This document shows positions 7,168 to 15,831 of a stretch of 64,000 bases of DNA, piece by piece (positions within the stretch are counted from its first letter, which is position 1; the number at the start of each line of letters is the position of its first letter). The notes under the pieces were generated by a model. The model had not been told where the DNA came from, did not search any database, and saw only the letters and a program-made list of their open reading frames with translations. A program made the position numbers and the translations under genes. This DNA is from Hydrogenophilus thermoluteolus (GTDB lineage: Bacteria; Pseudomonadota; Gammaproteobacteria; Burkholderiales; Rhodocyclaceae), in NCBI RefSeq assembly GCF_003574215.1, contig NZ_AP018558.1, positions 124,001 to 188,000 of the forward strand, read 5' to 3'.

Positions 7168-8721
7168 ATGAACCGGAAAAAACTCCCGATCGGGATTCAA
7201 ACCTTCGCGAAAATCCGCGAACACGACGCCTACTACTACGTGGACAAGACCCCGTACGCACTTCGTCTCATCGAAAGTGGCACGCATTACTTCCTCTCCC
7301 GCCCGCGGCGCTTCGGCAAAAGCCTCTTTCTCGACACGCTTGCGGAACTTTTCGCCGGGAACGAACCGCTTTTTCGCGGGCTTTACATTCATGACCGCTG
7401 GGACTGGAATGTGCGCTACCCGGTAGTGCGGCTCAGCTTTGCCGAAGGGCGGCTGCAAACGGCCGCCGCGCTCGACGAACACATCCACGTGCTTTTGAGC
7501 GACAACGCCGAACGGCTGGGCATAACCATCGAACCGCCCCCGATGGACACCCACCTGCGCTTCAAGCGGCTCATCGAACGCGCCGCAGAAAAAGCGGGGC
7601 AGCGCGTCGTGGTGCTGGTCGACGAATACGACAAACCGATCCTGGACAACCTCACCACGCCAGAGGTTGCGCGCGCGATGCGCGAAGGGCTACGCAACCT
7701 CTACTCGGTGATCAAAGGGCAAGATGCTCACATCCGCTTTGCGTTCCTCACGGGCGTCTCCAAATTCAGCAAAGTCTCGATCTTCTCCGGCCTCAACAAC
7801 CTGCGCGACATCACGGTTTCAGCGGAATACTCCGCGATCTGCGGCTACACCGAGGAAGACCTCGACGCGGTCTTCGCCCCGGAGCTCGAAGGGCTCGATC
7901 GCGAACGGATCCGCCACTGGTACAACGGCTACAACTGGCTGGGAGAAGCGGTTTATAACCCCTTCGACCTGCTGCTTCTTTTTCAAGAGCGCGAATTTCG
8001 CCCCTACTGGTTCGAAACGGGCACGCCCACCTTTTTGGTCGATGTCCTCATGCAGCGGCGCTTCTTTACCCCGCAGCTTGCGCGCACGCTCGCCTCGGAA
8101 GCGCTCCTTTCGGCGTTCGACGTCGACACGATGGCGCCAGAGGCGCTCCTGTGGCAGACCGGGTACCTGACCTTTCACGGACAGCGGCGTATCGGCGCAC
8201 GCATCGAATACGAACTGGGCTACCCCAACCTGGAAGTCGCCTATAGCCTCAACGATGCGCTGCTCAAAGGGCTGATGGGCGACCCTTCGCTCGCTGAACG
8301 GGTAACCCTGAGCGCCTATGAAGCGCTGGTGCGTGGCGAGATTGACGGACTGCGCCAACACCTCGAACGCCTCTACGCCAGCATCCCGCACGACTGGTAC
8401 CGCAAAAACCCCATCGCCCACTACGAAGGGTACTGGGCCAGCGTCTTCTATAGCCACCTTGCGGCGTTGGGACTCGAACTCATCGCCGAGGACGTCACCC
8501 ACCACGGCTGCATCGACCTTACCGTGAAGCTTCCGGAGCGCATTTACCTCTTCGAATTCAAAGTGGTCGCAGACGAGCCCGAAGGAGCGGCGCTTGCGCA
8601 ACTTCGCGCCAAAGGGTACGCCGAAAAGTACCGCGGCCAGGGGGTACCGGTGCATCTTGTGGGGATCGAATTCAGCAAACGCCAGCGTAACGTCGTTGCG
8701 GTCGACGCGGTGACCCAATAA
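7168..8721 (+). CDS. AAA-ATPase-like protein with C-terminal PD-(D/E)XK nuclease domain
   Basis: This 517-residue protein belongs to the AAA-ATPase-like (PF09820) plus DUF1703/PD-(D/E)XK (PF08011) family common in thermophiles and anaerobes. The ATG at 7168 is preferred because GGGGAGAAAGG lies about 7 bases upstream. The N-terminus has IGIQTFAKIREHDAYYYVDK, then the P-loop-like SRPRRFGKSLFLDTL (about 51-65). The Walker B is VVVLVDEYDKPIL (about 150), and a C-terminal EFKV strand (IYLFEFKVVADEP, about 460) is the candidate nuclease E-x-K. The cellular role of the family is not established; proposals include mobile-element-like or defence-related functions. It stands alone beside transposase debris, consistent with transfer. 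Confidence 0.8.
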   Translation: MNRKKLPIGIQTFAKIREHDAYYYVDKTPYALRLIESGTHYFLSRPRRFGKSLFLDTLAELFAGNEPLFRGLYIHDRWDWNVRYPVVRLSFAEGRLQTAAALDEHIHVLLSDNAERLGITIEPPPMDTHLRFKRLIERAAEKAGQRVVVLVDEYDKPILDNLTTPEVARAMREGLRNLYSVIKGQDAHIRFAFLTGVSKFSKVSIFSGLNNLRDITVSAEYSAICGYTEEDLDAVFAPELEGLDRERIRHWYNGYNWLGEAVYNPFDLLLLFQEREFRPYWFETGTPTFLVDVLMQRRFFTPQLARTLASEALLSAFDVDTMAPEALLWQTGYLTFHGQRRIGARIEYELGYPNLEVAYSLNDALLKGLMGDPSLAERVTLSAYEALVRGEIDGLRQHLERLYASIPHDWYRKNPIAHYEGYWASVFYSHLAALGLELIAEDVTHHGCIDLTVKLPERIYLFEFKVVADEPEGAALAQLRAKGYAEKYRGQGVPVHLVGIEFSKRQRNVVAVDAVTQ

Positions 8722-8790
8722 GGGCACTTCGACGGAGCAGGGGGCCGCATGGACGGCCAGCGGGGAAAAGGATGAACTCTTTCAAGCCGG

Positions 8791-11700
8791 TTAGCGCGCC
8801 AGCGCCTCCCGGAGCAGCCACGCGAGCAGTTCCTGGCTGGCGGCGCGCCATGCGTTTTGGTCGTTGCGCTCGGCAGCTTCGTGAAGCGCCGCGTGTACCG
8901 CATGGATTTCGTGCGCGTCGGGGTAGTAGGTGTTCAAGTAGGCGGTGATTGGGCATTCGGCAAGCGGTTTGAGGCCGAATGCGCCGCGTTCGTGGTTGAC
9001 TTGCCATTGGTACGCCAGTGCCCCGAGCGGGGTCGTGAGCGGCGCATCGGGGTAGACGCGCAACGGGGCGCGGCGCCATTCGTCGTGCCAGCCGACGAGC
9101 TGTTCCGGTGGCATGGGGCGTGCGATGCCGTACCCTTGCGCCACGTGCACACCGACTGCGCGCAACGTTTCGGCAAGGGCTGGGCTTTCCACCCCTTCGG
9201 CAATTACCTGCCGTTCGAGCCCTTCGCCGAGCCGTGCCAACGCCCGGATCACGGTGAGGTTGGGGATGGGGTCATGGGCCATCTGGCGAACCAGGATCTG
9301 GTCGATCTTGATCACGTCGAACGGCAGTTGCGCAAGCCGCACCAGGCCGCTGTAGCCGGAACCGATGTCGTCGATCGCCAGCTGTACACCGAGTTGCCGT
9401 AGCGCCGCGAGCGCTTCGATCGTGTGGTTACCAGCAAGCGGTTGATTTTCGAGGAGCTCCAGCGTGAGGCGTTGCGGCAGGATGGCGTGTGCGGTGAGCG
9501 CGGCTTGAACCCAGTGGCTGCATTCGGGGTGGTGGAGTGATGCAAAGTCAAGATTGACGCTCAGGCCGGGCGACACACCAACCTGATCCCAACGCCTGAG
9601 CCACGCGAGCCCTTCCGCGAGCACGGTGCGAAAGAGGTGCGGGTAGAGGTCGTCGTGCAGTACGGGAAGAAACTGCGCTGGCGTGAGCGTTTCCGTCCCC
9701 AATTGCAAGCGCGCGAGCGCTTCCACTTTGACGAGCCTGCCGGAGGCGAGGTCGACGATCGGCTGCACGGCGATCTGCACGCCGCCGCTCGTCACCGCAG
9801 CGCGAATCGCCGCAGCGCGGTCGACGCTGATCGGCGCGGTCTGTAGCGGGTTCATCGTTTCGGTATCGAAATGGGCAAGCGCGTCGTCGCCCGCCCGTTT
9901 GAGTGCGTGGAGCCACTGTTGGGCCCAGAGGCTGCTGAACTGGTAGGGGTGGCGTCCGCCGATCAACAGGAGCGTTTCGGGTGTTCCGCGGCGGTCGACG
10001 AACGGGACCGCGGCGAAACTCGCCATCTTCGCTTCGATTGCGAGCGCGTGCCACGGCGTGGTGCGCGGGTCGTGGCAGTAGTCGTCGCTCACCGAAATGG
10101 TATTGCGAAACCACGCGGTGGCAATCAGGCCTTGCCCTTCGGCGCGACGGCTGTCGAGGCGGGGAACGCGGACAGGGTCGAAGACGGCAAAGAGCGGCGC
10201 GAGGTTCATTTTGCCAGAAACCGCGACGAGGTGGAAACGTCCGTCGCTGTCCGGTTGCGCGATCGCCGCGAAGCGGATGCCCGGTAATTTTGCGATCGCA
10301 TCGCAGAGCGCCTCTTGCCAACTGCTCAAAGAATTGCCGGGTTCCGGGATATCACGCAGCACCAGTGTGAGGTAGGTTGCGCTCGTTTTTTCCATCGCGT
10401 CGAGAAAGGTGCGCTCGGCGAACGCGATGCGCAGATGCGCGATGTGCAGGAGGCGAAAGATCTCGCTGCTGCGTAACCCCTGGCGTTGGAGAAAACGCTG
10501 CAAGAAGCGTTCACTTTCCGAGTACCCGACGAGCGCCTCGGCGAGACTCAAACCTTCGAGCGCGTGGATCGTTCCCAACAGCGCTGCTTGTTCAGCGATC
10601 GCCGAATCCGAGGCTTCAGCGGCAAGCAGCGTGACGAAATGGCGCGCCACAAGCGCACGGTAGTGTGCGAACGCATCCGGGAGTTGGGCAGCCAGCCGTT
10701 TGCCGATCGCGGGGTGTTCCGTGATTTCAGAGAGGAGCGTTTCTGTGAACCGTTCCGCCGCGTCCTGAAGCAGTGCGGTATATGCGGCAAGCAGCTGGCG
10801 CGCGGCGGGACCGAAGGGGTCATCGATCGTCGGGGCGGTTTCGGTGAACGACGCGTTGGCTTCGCCCGCGATGCGCATCGTCTCTGAGGTCTGACCTTTT
10901 TGCGCTTTGAGCGCAAGGAGCGCTTCGTCGGCGCGGCGCAGCAGGGTGTCGAGCTCTTCACCGTGCTGGGGGAAGAGTGCCCAACCGATCCCGTAGCTGA
11001 TGGGGAGGGTGGTGCCGCCGACTGTGAAGGGTTCTGCGAAATGGCGCAAGAGGCGTTCGCCGAACGCGGTGAGCTCCGCATACGCTCCTTGCGCGGTGAG
11101 GCCGGTGAGGAGGATCACGAACTCGTCGCCGCCCAGCCGGGCGACGAAGTCGCTTGTGCGCGTCGCGGCTTTGAGGCGTTCGGCGACGGTGACGAGCAGC
11201 GCGTCGCCGACGTCGTGGCCGAAACGGTCGTTCACCGGTTTGAAATCGTTGAGGTCGAAGAGCCCCACCGCAACCCATTCGTTTCGGCGTTCTGCTTGCG
11301 CCAGGAGATTGGGGGCGATCGTTTCGAGCGCGTAGCGGTTGGGGCAGTGCGTCAGCGGGTCGGTGCGTGCGAGGCGCTGTTGCGTGACGAGCGCACGCTT
11401 GAGTTTTCCGTGGACTACCTGCAGCCGGGTGAGCGCGAAAATGAAGAGGGCAAGGAGCACCCCTTCGACCGTCCAGCGCGGTCTCGCCTCCTGCAGGGTG
11501 TGGTCGAGCCAAAGGGGTTCGGCGATGGCGGTGGTGACGCAGTAGGCACCGCGGCAGTGGCGCGCGGAAAGCGTCGATTCCGTCGTCGCTCCTTCGGGGG
11601 GGGCAGAGGGTGCAGATTGAGAAGAAGGCGGAGCGGTTGACGAAGCGGAGGGAATCGGCGTGACACGACCCTTTTCGTCGAGCGTTGCGACGACGCGCTG

Positions 11701-12375
11701 GAAGCGGCGGTCGAAAATGGTGGTGGTGTATAAAAGCGCGGCGTTCTCGACGAGCGTGGGCGCCCGCGCAAAAAGCTGCGCGGCGCGGTAGGGACTGCCG
11801 ACGTACGCGACGAGTGTCCCGTCCGCCGCGTGGATCGGAAGGCGCATCCCGACCACCGCCTCGTTGAAGCGTGGGGCGAAACGGGGAAGTGTCAGCAGCC
11901 CTTCGTGGGCAAGCGGCGCGGTCTCCCCCGGCGTCGCCGCTGGCGCATAGGGCCGAAAGTCGTCGGGCGCGAAGATGGCTTTATGGGGCTGGGCAAAGGT
12001 GCTCCAAAGAATCTCTTTGCCATCGGGCGTTTGCACGTTGATCGCGCGCAATTCGGGATGTTCGGCGAGCACGCGGTCGAGCGCCTGCGCGATCGGGGTG
12101 GGGATCCGCGCAGGGGCGGTGCCATCGAGGTAGGGGGCAAGGAGCCCCTTGCCGATGAGGGTGAGGTTTTCGAACTGTTCGCGTACGCGCTCGTCGATCG
12201 CTGCGCTCTGCGTCGCTGCGGCAACGGCCAAGATTTGCGCGCTGCGCGTCCGCGCGTTTTGCCACCACGCCCATTCGGCGACGGCAAGCAGGGCGAACGC
12301 AGCAACAAGGAGCGACCACAGGGCAACGCGCGGGTTTCGCAGCATGAATCCAAAAAAGCACGTGACGATGCCCAT
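8791..12375 (-). CDS. Membrane GGDEF / globin-like sensor / GAF-like / EAL protein
   Basis: This 1194-residue protein likely makes and/or degrades c-di-GMP. Residues 17-35 and 302-318 are membrane helices enclosing a ~265-residue periplasmic sensor. A GGDEF domain follows (about 335-490) with RTDPLTHCPNR and an intact GGDEF at 415-419. Residues about 522-665 resemble a globin-coupled sensor: an ERFTETLL helix and LLGTIHALEGLSLAEALVGY, where H604 sits where the proximal haem ligand is found in HemAT-type sensors. A GAF-like region (about 685-835) precedes an EAL domain (about 845-1100) with VEALARL, LELLEN, DDIGSGYS and EGVE motifs. The ~90-residue tail is unassigned. An internal ATG at 12345 is an alternative start. 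The globin call is my inference from sequence pattern. Confidence 0.85.
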   Translation of the reverse strand: MGIVTCFFGFMLRNPRVALWSLLVAAFALLAVAEWAWWQNARTRSAQILAVAAATQSAAIDERVREQFENLTLIGKGLLAPYLDGTAPARIPTPIAQALDRVLAEHPELRAINVQTPDGKEILWSTFAQPHKAIFAPDDFRPYAPAATPGETAPLAHEGLLTLPRFAPRFNEAVVGMRLPIHAADGTLVAYVGSPYRAAQLFARAPTLVENAALLYTTTIFDRRFQRVVATLDEKGRVTPIPSASSTAPPSSQSAPSAPPEGATTESTLSARHCRGAYCVTTAIAEPLWLDHTLQEARPRWTVEGVLLALFIFALTRLQVVHGKLKRALVTQQRLARTDPLTHCPNRYALETIAPNLLAQAERRNEWVAVGLFDLNDFKPVNDRFGHDVGDALLVTVAERLKAATRTSDFVARLGGDEFVILLTGLTAQGAYAELTAFGERLLRHFAEPFTVGGTTLPISYGIGWALFPQHGEELDTLLRRADEALLALKAQKGQTSETMRIAGEANASFTETAPTIDDPFGPAARQLLAAYTALLQDAAERFTETLLSEITEHPAIGKRLAAQLPDAFAHYRALVARHFVTLLAAEASDSAIAEQAALLGTIHALEGLSLAEALVGYSESERFLQRFLQRQGLRSSEIFRLLHIAHLRIAFAERTFLDAMEKTSATYLTLVLRDIPEPGNSLSSWQEALCDAIAKLPGIRFAAIAQPDSDGRFHLVAVSGKMNLAPLFAVFDPVRVPRLDSRRAEGQGLIATAWFRNTISVSDDYCHDPRTTPWHALAIEAKMASFAAVPFVDRRGTPETLLLIGGRHPYQFSSLWAQQWLHALKRAGDDALAHFDTETMNPLQTAPISVDRAAAIRAAVTSGGVQIAVQPIVDLASGRLVKVEALARLQLGTETLTPAQFLPVLHDDLYPHLFRTVLAEGLAWLRRWDQVGVSPGLSVNLDFASLHHPECSHWVQAALTAHAILPQRLTLELLENQPLAGNHTIEALAALRQLGVQLAIDDIGSGYSGLVRLAQLPFDVIKIDQILVRQMAHDPIPNLTVIRALARLGEGLERQVIAEGVESPALAETLRAVGVHVAQGYGIARPMPPEQLVGWHDEWRRAPLRVYPDAPLTTPLGALAYQWQVNHERGAFGLKPLAECPITAYLNTYYPDAHEIHAVHAALHEAAERNDQNAWRAASQELLAWLLREALAR

Positions 12376-12447
12376 TCTACCTGCGTTTTGGGGTTGGGAA
12401 TCGGCTTGCCGAGGAAAACCCGCGCGAGGGGGGCGGAGTAGGGATCC

Positions 12448-13239
12448 TCAGGGCAGGAGGCGGCGCGTCAGTCGGCGCAATGCCCAGCGCGTGGGGAGAA
12501 CGGTCAGAAGCCCCATGAGCACGACTGCCACTGCCAGTGTGGTGAAGGCGGGGGAGCTCCCTGCGGCCAACGGGCGCAGGAGCGCGACCGCGTGGGTGAG
12601 CGGCAGCGCCTGCGCGAACGCCACAAGCGGCGCCGGCAACTGCGTGAGGGGAAAAAAGGCGCCGGAGAGGAAAGACATCGGGGTGATGAAGAGGGTGAAG
12701 TAGTAGAGGAAGAAGTCGTAACTTTTGGCGAGCGCAACCATCGGCAACGCAAGTGCCGCAAAGGTGAGGCCGGTGAGCGCGACCACGAGGAGGATGAACG
12801 GAATCGCGGCAAGCGCGACGAGCCCGGCGGCAGCGGCAACGAGGGTGACCGCACCACCAGCCAGTGTCGCTTTGGTCGCAGCCCAGAGGAGTTCGCCGAG
12901 CACGACGTCGGTGAGGGTGAGCGGGGTGGTGAGTACCGCTTCCCACGTTTTCTGCACGTGCATGCGCGAAAACGCGGAATAGAGCGCTTCGAAGCTCGCG
13001 GCGTTCATCGTCGCGTACGCGATGATCCCCGGGGCGAGGAAGTTCAGGTACGGTTGGCCGTCGACTTCGGCGATGAGCGCGCCCAACCCAAGCCCGAGGC
13101 CGAAGAGGTAGAGGGTTGGGTCGATGAAGTTACCCAAGAGCGACGGCACCATGAGCTTGCGCCAGACCAGCGCGTTGCGCCGCCAGTAGGCAAGCGCGCG
13201 GCGGGGGGCGAAGGGAGCGGGGACGGTGGGGTCAGTCAT
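12448..13239 (-). CDS. ABC-2 type transporter permease, NodJ-like
   Basis: This 263-residue polytopic membrane protein has about six hydrophobic helices and the ABC-2 permease signature region (WEAVLTTPLTLTDVVLGELLW at about 120-140, in shorter segments). The N-terminus (RRALAYWRRNALVWRKLM) is the amphipathic start typical of NodJ-type exporters. Its first 8 bases overlap the end of the ATPase gene, so the pair is translationally coupled and forms one exporter. Substrates of such pairs include polysaccharides, lipo-oligosaccharides and drugs; the sequence does not tell which. Confidence 0.88.
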   Translation of the reverse strand: MTDPTVPAPFAPRRALAYWRRNALVWRKLMVPSLLGNFIDPTLYLFGLGLGLGALIAEVDGQPYLNFLAPGIIAYATMNAASFEALYSAFSRMHVQKTWEAVLTTPLTLTDVVLGELLWAATKATLAGGAVTLVAAAAGLVALAAIPFILLVVALTGLTFAALALPMVALAKSYDFFLYYFTLFITPMSFLSGAFFPLTQLPAPLVAFAQALPLTHAVALLRPLAAGSSPAFTTLAVAVVLMGLLTVLPTRWALRRLTRRLLP

Positions 13240-14299
13240 CGCGCAGTTCCCGTCCGGTGAGTTTGAGGAAGAGGTCTTCGAGGTGGCCGCGGCGGATCAC
13301 TGCGGTGAGCGTGGGGTGGGGTTCGAGGAGCGCAAGCGCCGCTGCGGGGTCGCGTGTGGTGTAGCAAAAGAGGGTTTCGCCTGCGCGCTCGAAGCGCGGT
13401 GCTGTGGCGCCGTTCGCTGCAAGGGGGGTGAGGGATTCGGCAAGGCGCCGTTCGAAGGCGTCGATGCCACCCACGGAAGACCAATCGCCGTGGATTTCGA
13501 GCACGAAGGGTTCGATTGCGGCGGCAACGAGCGCGTGCGGTGCGCCTTCGGCGACAACGCGACCGGCATCGACGATCACGACACGGTCGGCAAGCCGTTC
13601 CGCCTCTTCCAGGTAGTGGGTGGTGAGCAGCATCGCAACGCCCTGTTGCCGCAGCTCGCGCAGCCGTTGCCAGATGAGGTGGCGCGCTTGCGGATCAAGA
13701 CCCGTGGTGGGTTCGTCGAGGATGAGGAGTTCGGGGTTCGCGACGAGTGCCCGCGCAAGCGAAAGCCGCCGCCGCATGCCCCCCGAAAGCGTCGCGACCG
13801 GGGCCGCTGCTTTCCCGGCCAAGCCGACGAACGCAAGGAGCTCGGGGACACGGGCGCGAGCGGTTGCCTCCGGGATGCCGAAGTAGCGGGCGAAGACGAT
13901 CAGGTTTTCTTCGGCGGTAAAATCAGGGTCGAGGTTGTCGAATTGCGGTACGACGCCCACCCGTTGCCGGGCGGCGACCGCGTCTGCGGGAATGGGGTGC
14001 CCCAGGAGGGTCACGTGCCCCGCTTCATACGGGGAGAGGCCGAGCAAGACGCGCAACGCGGTGGTTTTGCCCGCGCCGTTGGGACCGAGCACCGCGACAC
14101 ATTCGCCGGGGTAGACGGCGAAGGTGAGGGCGTCAAGCACGCGGGTGGTGCCGTAATGTTTGACGACGGCAGTCAATGCCGCAAGGGGCGGGTCTGCGTC
14201 GGAGGTTGGCGCAGCAGTAGGGTGGGGCGACGGCGCATCGCGTGCGCTGAGCGGGTGTTGGGGCGAACGGTTTGGGGGGAGCGGCGAGCGGGCGGTCAT
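13232..14299 (-). CDS. ABC transporter ATP-binding protein, NodI-like
   Basis: This 355-residue protein has a complete ABC nucleotide-binding domain: Walker A GPNGAGKTTALRVL at about 73-86, signature LSGGMRRRLSLARAL, and Walker B ELLILDEPTTGLDPQ, followed by a switch His in TTHYLEEAE. The ~40 N-terminal residues are Pro/Ser/Asp-rich and not part of the fold, so a start closer to LAALTAVVKHYG is possible. It would energise the permease at 12448-13239. The gene lies 18 bases downstream of the alpha/beta hydrolase. Confidence 0.9.
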   Translation of the reverse strand: MTARSPLPPNRSPQHPLSARDAPSPHPTAAPTSDADPPLAALTAVVKHYGTTRVLDALTFAVYPGECVAVLGPNGAGKTTALRVLLGLSPYEAGHVTLLGHPIPADAVAARQRVGVVPQFDNLDPDFTAEENLIVFARYFGIPEATARARVPELLAFVGLAGKAAAPVATLSGGMRRRLSLARALVANPELLILDEPTTGLDPQARHLIWQRLRELRQQGVAMLLTTHYLEEAERLADRVVIVDAGRVVAEGAPHALVAAAIEPFVLEIHGDWSSVGGIDAFERRLAESLTPLAANGATAPRFERAGETLFCYTTRDPAAALALLEPHPTLTAVIRRGHLEDLFLKLTGRELRDD

Positions 14300-14317
14300 G
14301 CGGCGCGGGACGGAAAT

Positions 14318-15049
14318 CTAGACAGGGGGATAGACCGCGAGGGCGTTTTTCACCAGCGTCTTCACCACGTGGAGTTTGCCGTGGAAGAAGTGGTCGGCGC
14401 CGGGGACGACCGCGATCGGGCGCGCGGCAGGACGCGCCCAGTCGAGCGCGCGCGCAAGCGGCGCGACGGTATCCTCTTCGCCGTGGATCATCAGGACGGG
14501 GAGCGTGGTGGGCAGTTCGGGCGTGGTGTAGACGGTGCCGGAGCCAAGCGCCAGTCCGTGGGGGAGTCCGACCAGCGTGACGTGCCGCAGCGTCAGCGAC
14601 GGCAATGCCGCACGCCATCGCTCGGGGTCGAGGTTCGGGTTGGCTTCGACCGCGCTCGCCGCTTCACCCAGCAGAATACGCGCGACGCGGGTAGCGACGT
14701 ACGCGCCGAACGAGAAGCCGCCCAGGTAGAGCACGGGGGGCAGTTCCCAGGTACGGAGGGCCCAGTCGATCAGCGTGAGCAGGTCTTCGGTCTCGCCAAC
14801 TCCATGGTCGTGTTGGCCGGCGGAGCCGCCAACGCCGCGAAAGTTGGGGCGCAGCGTCACGAGCCCCGCTTCGGCGTGCGCGCGCGCGACCGTGTGGGTG
14901 ACTTTGTTGGTGTTTGCGCCGCCAAAGAGGGGATGGGGGTGGGCGACGAGCGCCAGCCCCAGCGGGGGTGTTGCGGGGGTATCGACCAGGAGTTCGATCG
15001 CCCCGGCGGGGCCAGGTGCGGTGGTTTTTTCGCTTTTGGGGTGTGCCAT
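14318..15049 (-). CDS. Alpha/beta hydrolase (COG2945-like)
   Basis: The 243-residue protein shows a complete serine-hydrolase triad context: an oxyanion region VAHPHPLFGGA, LRPNFRGVGGSAG, the nucleophile elbow GGFSFGAYVA, the acid GEEDTVAP, and the histidine PGADHFFHGKL near the C-terminus. This pattern fits the COG2945 group of small cytoplasmic hydrolases of unknown substrate. The gene sits between the ferredoxin (8 bases upstream) and the ABC exporter ATPase, all on one strand, but no pathway can be read from that. Confidence 0.8.
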   Translation of the reverse strand: MAHPKSEKTTAPGPAGAIELLVDTPATPPLGLALVAHPHPLFGGANTNKVTHTVARAHAEAGLVTLRPNFRGVGGSAGQHDHGVGETEDLLTLIDWALRTWELPPVLYLGGFSFGAYVATRVARILLGEAASAVEANPNLDPERWRAALPSLTLRHVTLVGLPHGLALGSGTVYTTPELPTTLPVLMIHGEEDTVAPLARALDWARPAARPIAVVPGADHFFHGKLHVVKTLVKNALAVYPPV

Positions 15050-15056
15050 CGTGCGT

Positions 15057-15380
15057 TCAGGCTTGCGGGAGCATCAGACGGGCAACGGGGCGGCCGTTCA
15101 GGATATGTTCGCTGAGGATTTCGTCGATGTCGCTCTCGTCCAGGTAGGTATACCAGACGCCGTCGGGGTAGACGACGAGCACCGGGCCGAGGTCGCACCG
15201 CCCCAGGCACCCGGCTTTGTTGATCCGGACGCCACCGGTGGCGTTGAGTGCGAGCCCAAGCGCTTTGGCGCGGTCGCGCGCGTAGCGCATCATCCCTTCG
15301 GCGTCGTGGTTCGCGCAGCAGGTGTCACCAGGGTCGCGTTGGTTGCAGCAGAAAAAAAGGTGGTGGCGGTAGTATGGCAT
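15057..15380 (-). CDS. Thioredoxin-fold 2Fe-2S ferredoxin
   Basis: The protein has 107 residues if it starts at the ATG at 15380, which is preceded by AAGGAG at 6 bases spacing; a longer frame to 15428 lacks such a site. It carries FFCCNQRDPGDTCC near the N-terminus and CLGRCDLGPVLVVYPDGVWY in the second half. The N-terminal cysteines plus the CxxxC loop match the cluster ligands of thioredoxin-like (NuoE/Shethna-type) 2Fe-2S ferredoxins. It likely carries electrons in the cytoplasm; partner unknown. It lies 61 bases downstream of gloA. Confidence 0.85.
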   Translation of the reverse strand: MPYYRHHLFFCCNQRDPGDTCCANHDAEGMMRYARDRAKALGLALNATGGVRINKAGCLGRCDLGPVLVVYPDGVWYTYLDESDIDEILSEHILNGRPVARLMLPQA

Positions 15381-15441
15381 CGGCTCTCCTTCACGTCGCT
15401 CGCAAGTGGTGTTTTTCGGCGTGGTCACCCATTCAATGGGG

Positions 15442-15831
15442 TTATCGATTCTTTTTTTCGATGAATTCGATCTTGTAGCCGTCCGGGTCTTCGACGAATG
15501 CGATCACCGTGGTGCCGTGTTTCATCGGGCCGGGTTCGCGGGTGACTTTGCCGCCGAAGGCGCGGACGCGGTCACACGCGGCGTGGATGTCGTCGACTGC
15601 GATCGCGATGTGGCCAAAGCCGGTACCCAGATCGTAGTGGTCGACCCCGTAGTTGTAGGTGAGTTCGATCACCGCCTGCTCCGACTCCGGCCCGTAGCCG
15701 ACGAACGCCAGGGTGAATTTCCCTTCGGGGTAGTCGTTTTGCCGCAACAGTTTCATCCCCAACGCCTGGGTGTAGAACGCGATCGAACGTTCGAGGTCGC
15801 CCACGCGGATCATGGTGTGCAGGATGCGCAT
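15442..15831 (-). CDS. gloA: Lactoylglutathione lyase (glyoxalase I)
   Basis: This 129-residue VOC-fold metalloenzyme isomerises the hemithioacetal of methylglyoxal and glutathione. The N-terminal MRILHTMIRVGDLERSIAFY provides the first metal His, VIELTYNYG the Glu, GFGHIAIAVDDI the second His, and the C-terminal YKIEFIEKK the last Glu. Length is typical of the Ni/Co-type bacterial enzyme. Its ATG overlaps the TGA of the giant CheB-CheR-GGDEF-EAL gene (TGATG), so it is translationally coupled to a signalling protein, an unusual partner. A longer frame upstream to 17643 is antisense-like noise inside that gene. Confidence 0.95.
   Translation of the reverse strand: MRILHTMIRVGDLERSIAFYTQALGMKLLRQNDYPEGKFTLAFVGYGPESEQAVIELTYNYGVDHYDLGTGFGHIAIAVDDIHAACDRVRAFGGKVTREPGPMKHGTTVIAFVEDPDGYKIEFIEKKNR

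Noticed and set aside
8722..8790. GGCCG/CGGCC inverted repeat as terminator between convergent genes
   Set aside because: The stem is short and neither side has a T-run.
13226..15115. 629-codon plus-strand open frame
   Set aside because: It is antisense to the ABC exporter and hydrolase genes, has no recognisable motif, and long antisense frames are expected at this GC content. The same holds for 90-1151, 1164-2288 and 16236-17861.
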